Of a stretch of 7,078 bases of DNA, positions 1-5,413 are shown piece after piece. The stretch's first letter is position 1, and the number at the start of each line of letters is the position of its first letter. Origin of the DNA: Candidatus Eiseniibacteriota bacterium (GTDB taxonomy: Bacteria > Joyebacterota > Joyebacteria > Joyebacterales > Joyebacteraceae); NCBI GenBank assembly GCA_030630395.1, contig DAOVNE010000069.1, forward strand, positions 1 through 7,078. Direction: 5' to 3'. The notes under the pieces are model-generated. The model was not told the origin of the DNA, made no database searches, and saw only the letters and a program-made list of their open reading frames with translations. The position numbers were made by a program, and so were the translations under genes.

Positions 1-534
1 CAGATCGGTCAGGACACGCCAAAGGGCAAGGCTGAGGTTGTCATATACCTCCAGCACATACGCCCGCTCTTCGACACGTGGTGTTGCTGCCGACTCTTCT
101 GGGGTGAGGTCGACGTGACGGCGGAGGAGCACGTCGACACGATCTCTTACCTCACAGGCTGGGACGTCACGTTCGAGGAGTGCATGAAGGTCTCGGAGAA
201 AATCTGGAACCTCACACGATCACACTACATCGAGCGCAACGGCGGCCCGGGACGCCAGTTCGACGTGGCGCCCGCGAGACAGCTTGAGGAGAAGGTCCCG
301 AGTGGGCCGGCCAAGGGTCAGCGGGTCGGCGTCGAGAACTTCGAGTTCATGCTCGACGATTACTACTACAACCGCGGCTGGGACAAGAACGGTAACCCAA
401 CGCGCGAGGTGCTCGAAATCCTGGGGCTTCCACACGTGGCCGACAACCTTGAGAAGGCGGGCCTTCTCGGTGAGCCGTTTGAGGACGGCGTGCCCAAGGT
501 GCGCGGAAAGAGACTCAAGCCGAAGGCCATGTAG
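1..534 (+). CDS. Aldehyde:ferredoxin oxidoreductase family protein, C-terminal part (5' end outside window)
   Basis: This is the last 177 residues of an AOR-family tungstopterin/[4Fe-4S] enzyme. These enzymes oxidise aldehydes to carboxylic acids (or the reverse) with ferredoxin in the cytoplasm. The frame is open from base 1 to the TAG at 532-534. A GTG at 115 lies inside the conserved region, so it is not the real start. Seen: a Cys-Cys-Cys run at visible residues 28-30 in the place where the family has its last cluster cysteine, a TGWD motif near residue 53, and the family's C-terminal signature at about residues 118-143 (MLDDYYYNRGW, then DKNGNPT and a LEILGL-like end). The stretch around RNGGPGRQFDVAPAR differs from the usual RxFNxREG form, so the subfamily and substrate are open; a BamB-like or other AOR-like role cannot be excluded. 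The MoaD-like and E1-like genes that follow support a pterin-dependent enzyme. Identity as an AOR-family protein is secure; the exact substrate is unknown. Confidence 0.9.
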   Translation, partial: QIGQDTPKGKAEVVIYLQHIRPLFDTWCCCRLFWGEVDVTAEEHVDTISYLTGWDVTFEECMKVSEKIWNLTRSHYIERNGGPGRQFDVAPARQLEEKVPSGPAKGQRVGVENFEFMLDDYYYNRGWDKNGNPTREVLEILGLPHVADNLEKAGLLGEPFEDGVPKVRGKRLKPKAM

Positions 535-541
535 CCATGTA
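526..541 (+). repeat. 8-bp perfect tandem repeat at the AOR stop codon
   Basis: The unit GCCATGTA occurs twice back to back and overlaps the stop codon of the AOR-family gene (TAG at 532-534). The last codons and the stop are therefore copied just past the gene end. It looks like a small slippage duplication; no function is evident. Confidence 0.85.
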
Positions 542-588
542 GCCCGTCACGCGTCGTTATCGCGACATGAACGACTCTGGGGGAAGCG

Positions 589-828
589 ATGATCGTCTAT
601 CTCCGCTCGGGTGGAAAACTCCACGATCTGCTCAAGCCGGACGTCGATCAGTACACGCGTCGGGTCGAGACACACGAGGGCGCTACGCTCATTGAGATTC
701 TGGGCGAGCTTGGCATTCCACTCGCCATGGTCGCCTTCGCCTTCGCCGATGGGAAGGTGCGGAAGCTGGAGTATGTTCCGTCCGATGGAGATGTGATCAC
801 GATCCAATCACCGGTCGCCGGAGGATAG
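589..828 (+). CDS. MoaD/ThiS-like ubiquitin-fold sulfur-carrier protein
   Basis: This is a 79-residue protein of the MoaD/ThiS beta-grasp family. Such proteins carry sulfur as a C-terminal thiocarboxylate after adenylation by an E1-like enzyme, and MoaD donates it to build the dithiolene of molybdo/tungstopterin. Seen: the length is right for the family, there is a short leading beta strand (MIVYLRSGG), a GATLIEILGELGIP helix region at about residues 32-45, a DGDVITIQSPV strand near the end, and the diagnostic terminal Ala-Gly-Gly. The start is the ATG at 589 with a GGGGGA sequence 4-5 bases upstream. It lies 54 bp after the AOR-family gene and 63 bp before the E1-like gene, the usual helper arrangement around AOR genes. 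I infer that it serves the tungsten cofactor of the upstream enzyme. A ThiS role is less likely because no thiamine gene is nearby. Confidence 0.88.
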   Translation: MIVYLRSGGKLHDLLKPDVDQYTRRVETHEGATLIEILGELGIPLAMVAFAFADGKVRKLEYVPSDGDVITIQSPVAGG

Positions 829-878
829 GCTCCGGTACGCGGTGATTGCCGGCGGACAGGCTCCAGTACGCGATCCGC
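817..878 (+). repeat. Imperfect 31-bp tandem duplication spanning the 3' end of the MoaD-like gene
   Basis: Bases 817-847 and 848-878 are adjacent copies of one unit. The first 25 bases match at 22 positions (common core AGGCTCC-R-GTACGCG) and the last 6 have diverged. Copy 1 contains the codons for the terminal Ala-Gly-Gly and the stop. Copy 2 lies in the gap before the next gene, is shifted by 31 bp and so is out of frame with copy 1, and reads CAG where copy 1 has the TAG stop. Most of the 63-bp gap before the E1-like gene consists of this duplication. Confidence 0.8.
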
Positions 879-891
879 TCAGGAGACCCTC

Positions 892-1632
892 ATGGTGCTC
901 TCGTCCGATGAACTCGAACGCTACACACGCCAGATGGGACTCCCCGATTGGGGCGAGGATGGGCAGGAACGTCTGCGCGACGCGCGTGTATTCATCGCCG
1001 GGGCGGGTGGTCTCGGCTCCGCTGTCGCACTCTACCTCACAGCCGCGGGCGTTGGACGCATCACCCTCTGTGACCCCGACACCGTCGAACTCTCCAATCT
1101 GAACCGCCAGGTCCTGTACTCCACAAGCGACATCGGCCGGGGGAAGGTCACGGCTGCGTCTGAACACCTCGTCTCCCTGAATCCCGCTGCCGCAATCGTA
1201 CCGCAATCGTACCGCATCGACACAGACTCGGCGCCCGACCTTGTCGCGGGACATGATATCGCGATCGACTGCCTCGACACGCTCGACGCCCGGTTCGTCC
1301 TGAATCGCGCGTGCATCGCCCTCGGCATCCCCATGGTCTACGGCGCGGTCAGTGGGTTCACGGGGCAGCTCAGTTTGATCCATCCACCGACAACTCCGTG
1401 CCTGGAGTGCTTCATTTCTGACAAGAGCCCCACGGAGATGCCACAGGTGCCCGGCTGCACGGCCGGCATGATAGGCTCACTCCAGGCGACCGAGGCGATC
1501 AAGTATCTCATCGGCATCGGCCGCACGTTGGCGGGCCGTCTGCTCGTTGTCGACGGCATGGGGCCAAGATTCGATGTCCTTGAGATAGAGAGGGACCCCG
1601 ACTGTCCCGCATGCGGGAACCGCGCGGAGTAG
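892..1632 (+). CDS. ThiF/MoeB/HesA-family E1-like adenylyltransferase
   Basis: This is a 246-residue cytoplasmic enzyme that adenylates the C-terminal Gly of a MoaD/ThiS-type carrier using ATP, the activation step before thiocarboxylate formation. Seen: the nucleotide-binding GAGGLG at residues 37-42, the acidic end of the next strand (DPD at 61-63), an NLNRQ motif at 69-73 with the family's Arg, Lys85, the Mg-binding DCLD at 126-129, paired zinc cysteines CLEC (170-173) and CPAC (238-241), and GSLQATEAIKYL at about 195-206. Cys189 in PGCTAG sits in the crossover-loop region but may not be catalytic, since MoeB-type enzymes do not need a conserved cysteine for carrier adenylation. There is no C-terminal rhodanese domain, which fits the short MoeB/HesA form. 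The start is the ATG at 892, with AGGAGA at 881-886 upstream. An 11-bp tandem repeat lies within the gene. The likely partner is the MoaD-like protein just upstream. MoeB versus HesA naming is not resolved. Confidence 0.92.
   Translation: MVLSSDELERYTRQMGLPDWGEDGQERLRDARVFIAGAGGLGSAVALYLTAAGVGRITLCDPDTVELSNLNRQVLYSTSDIGRGKVTAASEHLVSLNPAAAIVPQSYRIDTDSAPDLVAGHDIAIDCLDTLDARFVLNRACIALGIPMVYGAVSGFTGQLSLIHPPTTPCLECFISDKSPTEMPQVPGCTAGMIGSLQATEAIKYLIGIGRTLAGRLLVVDGMGPRFDVLEIERDPDCPACGNRAE
1190..1211 (+). repeat. 11-bp perfect tandem repeat inside the E1-like gene
   Basis: CCGCAATCGTA occurs twice in a row, followed by a further CCGCA. It falls at about residues 100-107 (AAIVPQSYR), between the NRQ region and the DCLD motif, where the family varies in sequence. 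Because 11 is not a multiple of 3, the two copies are read in different frames. The surrounding frame stays intact with conserved motifs on both sides. Confidence 0.85.
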
Positions 1633-1680
1633 CCGTCGAGAATCGCCGGAGCCGCGCGGAGAGGCCGAGAGGAAGAAACC

Positions 1681-2586
1681 ATGAATCAGCTTGCCATGTG
1701 GATCGCATCAGTCACCGGTCTCACGATCGAGACGTCCCTGAATCTCACGTACACGGTCGCCATTCTGTTTGTTCTCTGGGCGGCTCGACCGCTCGTGCTC
1801 AGGATCGTCTGGAGGAAGACCGACGATGCAAGAACGCGCTACGAGTGGCGCAGGACTTCAGGGTACATTGCGGCCACTCTCGGAATCCTGCTTGTGGGTC
1901 GCATCTGGCTTAAGGGCTTCCAGTCGCTGGCGGTGTACGCGGGGCTCTTCTCAGCCGGTATCGCCATCGCTCTCAAGGACCTTGTGGCCAACGCCGCCGC
2001 CTGGCTCCTCATCGTGTCGCGAAGGCCGTTCGTTGTCGGGGACCGGATTCAGATCGGGGAATTCTCAGGGGACGTAATCGATATCCGCTTCCTCCAGTTC
2101 TCCCTCATGGAGGTCGGGAACTGGGTCGATGCAGATCAGAGCACCGGCCGAATCCTCCACATTCCGAACGGGATGATTCTCTCTGCCCCGCTCGCGAACT
2201 ACAGCCACGGGTTTCGATACATATGGAATGAGATACCTGTGCTCGTCACATTCGAGAGCAACTGGCGAAAGGCGAAAGAGATCTTGCAGGAGATCGCCAC
2301 GGCACACGACGACGAGAAGAGCAAGCGCGCCGAGAAGACCGTGAAGGAGGCGAGCAAGAGATTCATGATCTCCTACTCGACGTTCACACCGAAGGTCTAC
2401 ACAGCCGTCAGGGACAGCGGCGTCCTTCTGACCATACGGTACCTGTGTCGGCCGCGCCGGCGCCGCGGTACTGAAGAGGCTATATGGGAGGACGTGCTGG
2501 ACCGCTTCTCGGCGGCCCCAGACATCGACTTCGCCTACCCCACGCGCAGGTTCTACAACGGCCCGGACAAGGTCCCCGAGCCGTAA
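1681..2586 (+). CDS. MscS-family mechanosensitive ion channel
   Basis: This is a 301-residue inner-membrane channel of the MscS type, which opens under membrane tension to release solutes during hypo-osmotic shock. Seen: three likely membrane segments at about residues 22-44, 60-79 and 83-112. The last is Gly/Ala-rich (AGLFSAGIAIALKD) like the MscS pore helix. It is followed by the beta-domain signature PFVVGDRIQIG at 116-126, then ILHIPNGMILSAPLANYS at 158-175 and a C-terminal alpha/beta domain ending in FAYPTRRFYN (about 284-293). The length is close to that of minimal MscS, with no extra N-terminal helices or ligand-binding domain. The start is the ATG at 1681 with GAGAGG at 1667-1672. It lies 48 bp after the E1-like gene on the same strand, so co-transcription is plausible, but no functional link to the cofactor genes is evident. 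Its stop is 22 bp from the convergent citF stop. Confidence 0.93.
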   Translation: MNQLAMWIASVTGLTIETSLNLTYTVAILFVLWAARPLVLRIVWRKTDDARTRYEWRRTSGYIAATLGILLVGRIWLKGFQSLAVYAGLFSAGIAIALKDLVANAAAWLLIVSRRPFVVGDRIQIGEFSGDVIDIRFLQFSLMEVGNWVDADQSTGRILHIPNGMILSAPLANYSHGFRYIWNEIPVLVTFESNWRKAKEILQEIATAHDDEKSKRAEKTVKEASKRFMISYSTFTPKVYTAVRDSGVLLTIRYLCRPRRRRGTEEAIWEDVLDRFSAAPDIDFAYPTRRFYNGPDKVPEP

Positions 2587-2608
2587 GACTCTAGGTGGAC
2601 CGACCGCC

Positions 2609-4171
2609 CTACACCTTCACCTGCCGCACGCAGTCTATCACGGTGCCGTCGACCCACTTGATGGCGGCGACTACCTTTTCCTCAAGCTCCGGCGGCTTCG
2701 GTGTGCCACCGACCAGATCGTCGATCTCGGCCTTCATCTCCTGGATGGTCCGGATCGGCAGACCCTTGCCGTGAACGGACGCCAAGAGATCCTCGCGAAG
2801 CGGGTTGATGGCGATGCCGCGCTCGGTGACAATAACGTCGATGAGCTCGCCCGGCCCAACGAGCGTCGTGACCTCATCCACGATGACGGGTATGCGGTCG
2901 CGGAACGCCGGGATCGGAAGAATCGTGCATTTCGAGAAGAGACAATTCTGCCACCCGCCGATGCCGTGCAGGAGCCGACCGTCCGAGTGCGTGACGACGT
3001 TCGCATTGAAGTTCACATCGACCTCGGTCGCGCCCAGCACGACGCAGTCGAGCATCGAAGCGAAGTTCCCCTTGCCATGCCAATTGTAGCTCGTGAACGG
3101 GCTCGTGTTGACGTGGCTCGGGTTCTCACGCATCGATCTCACGCCATCCAGATCGAACGTCTGCCCGTCGAGGATGTAGTCGGTGAGCCCCTCCTCCAGC
3201 ATGGCCGTCAGGTACTTGGTGCTTCCGCCTCTCACGAATCTTGCTTTGATGCCCGCCTCCCGCATCATCTCCATGAGATAGATAGCGAAGGAGAGCGATG
3301 TGCCGCCGGCGCCGCCCTGGAATGAGAAACCGTCACGCATGATGCCGGCTTCTTTCACAAACCTGGCCGTCATCTCAGCGATACGGAGCCGGTCGGGGCT
3401 CTTCGTGATCTGCGTCGTCCCCGACACAATCTTCGAAGCGTCTCCTATGGCGTCCATCGTCGTCACGAAATCCACGTAGTTGCCCTGAATCTGCCACGGG
3501 ATGCACGGGAATTCGATGAGGTTGTCGGTCACCACGATCACACGGTCGGCATACTGCGAGTCGGCGAGCGCGAATCCCAGAAGCCCGCACGCCGCAGGGC
3601 CGGTAAGCCCGTGCGCGTTTCCAAACGGATCGGCGGTAGGCGCTGCAATGACGGCAATGTCAATGTGGACGTCGCCGTCCTGGACCGCCTGGTAGCGTCC
3701 GCCGTGCGAACGGAGTACACCCATCCCCCGCATCTTCCCCTCGGAGCAGTACGCACCCAAGGGCCCGTTCATGCTTCCTTCAATGTGGTGCACGACACCG
3801 TTCTTCATGTGTTCGATGATCGGAGCGTGGCACGGGAACGAAGCACTCGGGAACCACATGAGGTCCTTGATACCAAGTTCGGCTGCCGCATCGAAGATAG
3901 CGTTGGCAACGAAGTCCCCGTTCCTCAGGTGGTGATGAGTGGATATCGTCATCCCATCACGGATGCCCGCCTCTTTGAGTGCGGTCTTGAGATCGGGCAC
4001 GACTTTGTTTCCGCTCTCGGGATAGTCGATTGAGGTTGCGATTCTCGGAGCGGTCCTGTTGCCCGTGGGACGGTGCTTGCCGACCCCCTGATACGGAACC
4101 GCCGTCTGTCCGTTGATCTCTACCGGGACCATCCGCCCGGCCGCATTCTTCTTCATCTCGGGGCTAGGCAT
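2609..4171 (-). CDS. citF: Citrate lyase alpha subunit (citrate:acetyl-ACP transferase)
   Basis: CitF exchanges the acetyl group on the lyase acyl-carrier domain for citrate, giving citryl-ACP that the beta subunit then cleaves. From the chosen start it is 520 residues, near the usual length of about 510. Seen (numbering from this start): VGKHRPTGNR near 30-39, ISTHHHLRNGDF at about 76-87, a KNGVVHHIEGS region at 123-133, RSHGGRYQAV near 154-163, a GFSFQGGAGGTSL signature at about 281-293, EVDVNFNANV near 383-392 and VVTERGIAINP at 447-457, all typical of CitF across its length. I prefer the ATG at 4171 to the in-frame GTG at 4180 because that GTG is part of the AAGGAGGTG ribosome-binding sequence. 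The start overlaps the upstream stop by 8 bp (ATGCCTAG), implying translational coupling. No signal peptide or membrane segment is present. It is the last gene of its unit. Confidence 0.95.
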   Translation of the reverse strand: MPSPEMKKNAAGRMVPVEINGQTAVPYQGVGKHRPTGNRTAPRIATSIDYPESGNKVVPDLKTALKEAGIRDGMTISTHHHLRNGDFVANAIFDAAAELGIKDLMWFPSASFPCHAPIIEHMKNGVVHHIEGSMNGPLGAYCSEGKMRGMGVLRSHGGRYQAVQDGDVHIDIAVIAAPTADPFGNAHGLTGPAACGLLGFALADSQYADRVIVVTDNLIEFPCIPWQIQGNYVDFVTTMDAIGDASKIVSGTTQITKSPDRLRIAEMTARFVKEAGIMRDGFSFQGGAGGTSLSFAIYLMEMMREAGIKARFVRGGSTKYLTAMLEEGLTDYILDGQTFDLDGVRSMRENPSHVNTSPFTSYNWHGKGNFASMLDCVVLGATEVDVNFNANVVTHSDGRLLHGIGGWQNCLFSKCTILPIPAFRDRIPVIVDEVTTLVGPGELIDVIVTERGIAINPLREDLLASVHGKGLPIRTIQEMKAEIDDLVGGTPKPPELEEKVVAAIKWVDGTVIDCVRQVKV

Positions 4172-5390
4172 TGTCGGCACCTCCTTCGCGCCAATCCTCC
4201 GGCAGGAGTCCCGCCCTCATCGCCATATCAACGGTCCTGAGAGCACGCTTGACGACGGGCGGGTCGATCATCTTACTCCCGAGCGACACGACGCCAAGGC
4301 CTTCTGCCTCTGCTTTCTCGAAGGCGAGGACGATTCTCCTGGCCTTATCGATCTCCTTCTCCTTGGGCGCGAAGCCCCTGTGAACAACCTCTATCTGCCT
4401 GGGATGGATGCAGCCCTTCCCATCGAAACCAAGGCTCTTGGCCTCGAGCACGCTCTCCATGAGGCCTTCCATGTCGGTAACGTCCGAGAAGACCGTGTCG
4501 ATCGCCTGCACCCCCGCGGCACGCGCGCCGTTCACGACCTGCGCCCGCGCCCAGAAGCTCTCGCGGCCTTCGTTTGTGCGCTCTGTTCCGATGTCCGCCG
4601 TGTAGTCCTCAAGCCCGATGGCAAGCGCCACAACGCTCGGTGACGCCGCCGCGATCTCGTAGGCCCTCCAGCAGCCGAGCGCGCTTTCGACGATCGGCAT
4701 GAGGTAGATGTCTGCGTCGACGCCGTGCTCTGCCTTGAGCTCCTGAATACGTGCGTCGACTGCGACCACCTGCTCGGGACTCTCGACCTTGGGGATGAGA
4801 ATCAGGTGTACGTTGTGAGGAACGAGGTAGTCCAGATCATCGAGCCCGGCAGGAAGCTGGTTGATGCGGACCATCCGCTCGGCGCCAAAGAAGTCAACGG
4901 TGCGGAGAGCATTCCTCACGATGAAGCGCGCCGTGTCCTTCTCGCCCGGCGCGACGCTGTCCTCCAGATCGAGGATGATGGCGTCGGGACCGTGTAGCCC
5001 TGCGTTCAGCATGAGCTTCGACTGGTCACCTGGTAGATAGAGCCGCGAGCGCCTGAACCGGTCGCGCGTCGTTCCAGACTTTGTGAACGACTTCGCCTCG
5101 GGAAGGAACTCGGCCGCTGTATCGGGAAGCACGCGCTTCACAGCGGCCTCCAGACGTGCAGCGATCACGAACGGAAGCGCACCCGCATCCTCTACTTCCA
5201 CGTCCGCGTGCCCGACTCCCAGAGCCTCAAGCCCGTCCTTGATCAGCTTCCGGATGGAGTCCCCGTACATCGACTCCACCTTGCTCTTGAGCGATATCGT
5301 GATCCCGCCGCTCTCCCGGGGAGAGACCGCTATCCAGCAGTCCGAGCGGACCCTGTCCCCTCTCCGGCCGGCCTGACCGATTGCGCTCAC
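4164..5390 (-). CDS. Fused citrate lyase gamma (acyl-carrier) and beta (citryl-ACP lyase) protein, CitD-CitE type
   Basis: This is a 408-residue protein with two joined parts. Residues about 14-90 resemble the CitD acyl carrier: an SDCWIAVSP strand, then GGITISLKSKVESMYGDSIR (29-47) and DAGALPFVIAARLEAAVKR (68-86), matching CitD's SVEKQFGDAIR and DxGALxxxxxARLEA regions. After a linker, about 113-400 is a full CitE (HpcH/HpaI aldolase fold, TIM barrel): SRLYLPGDQSKLM, ILDLEDSVAPGEK at 139-151, RINQLP at 175-180, PKVES at 200-204, AIGLEDYTADIG at 257-268, GKGCIHPRQI at 324-333. CitE cleaves citryl-ACP to acetyl-ACP plus oxaloacetate with Mg. The GTG start at 5390 is supported by AAGGAGG six bases upstream. 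The prosthetic-group serine motif is atypical: VRSD (14-17) stands where classical CitD has ESGD or ESSD. No separate citD is seen nearby. Homologous fused proteins may exist in other anaerobes under an aldolase/citrate lyase name. The CitE part is certain; the function of the carrier domain is inferred. Confidence 0.93.
   Translation of the reverse strand: MSAIGQAGRRGDRVRSDCWIAVSPRESGGITISLKSKVESMYGDSIRKLIKDGLEALGVGHADVEVEDAGALPFVIAARLEAAVKRVLPDTAAEFLPEAKSFTKSGTTRDRFRRSRLYLPGDQSKLMLNAGLHGPDAIILDLEDSVAPGEKDTARFIVRNALRTVDFFGAERMVRINQLPAGLDDLDYLVPHNVHLILIPKVESPEQVVAVDARIQELKAEHGVDADIYLMPIVESALGCWRAYEIAAASPSVVALAIGLEDYTADIGTERTNEGRESFWARAQVVNGARAAGVQAIDTVFSDVTDMEGLMESVLEAKSLGFDGKGCIHPRQIEVVHRGFAPKEKEIDKARRIVLAFEKAEAEGLGVVSLGSKMIDPPVVKRALRTVDMAMRAGLLPEDWREGGADNA
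4178..4186 (-). promoter_or_regulatory. citF ribosome-binding site that decides the start codon
   Basis: On the minus strand this reads AAGGAGGTG, a near-perfect anti-Shine-Dalgarno match. Its final GTG is in frame with citF and could be mistaken for the start. The ATG at 4171-4169 lies 8 bases past AAGGAGG, an optimal spacing, so the ATG is preferred. The site lies within the last codons of the upstream citD-citE gene. Confidence 0.8.
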
Positions 5391-5396
5391 GATGTG

Positions 5397-5403
5397 CCTC
5401 CTT
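5397..5403 (-). promoter_or_regulatory. Ribosome-binding site of the CitD-CitE fusion gene
   Basis: On the minus strand this reads AAGGAGG, followed by the six bases CACATC and then GTG at 5390-5388. It lies in the 23-bp gap after the aconitase stop. It supports the GTG start, and therefore places the whole CitD-like domain inside the same protein as CitE. Confidence 0.85.
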
Positions 5404-5413
5404 GCATCTGGTC

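Noticed and set aside
115..534. A GTG at 115 as the start of a separate small gene
   Set aside because: The frame is open upstream to base 1 and the upstream residues fit the AOR family, so this is the tail of a larger gene.
535..588. A possible small gene or hairpin between the AOR and MoaD-like genes
   Set aside because: Only 4-bp stems are visible and the ATG at 567 is out of frame with the next gene; nothing beyond the ribosome-binding site is supported.
808..1383. A 191-codon open frame on the minus strand opposite the E1-like gene
   Set aside because: It lies antisense to a gene with clear conserved motifs, shows no recognisable family features and is of the length expected by chance in GC-rich coding DNA.
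2771..3325. A 184-codon plus-strand frame inside citF
   Set aside because: It is a mirror of the conserved citF coding region with biased composition; nothing in it resembles a known protein.
4113..4643. A 176-codon open frame on the plus strand opposite citE/citF
   Set aside because: It runs through the junction of two well-supported genes on the other strand, has no ribosome-binding logic and no recognisable domain.
5304..5315. ESGG at residues 26-29 of the fusion protein as the CitD attachment motif
   Set aside because: It looks like ESG-D at first, but it follows the D-x-x-I-x-V-x-P strand instead of preceding it, and its Gly-Gly aligns better with the second strand of CitD proteins.
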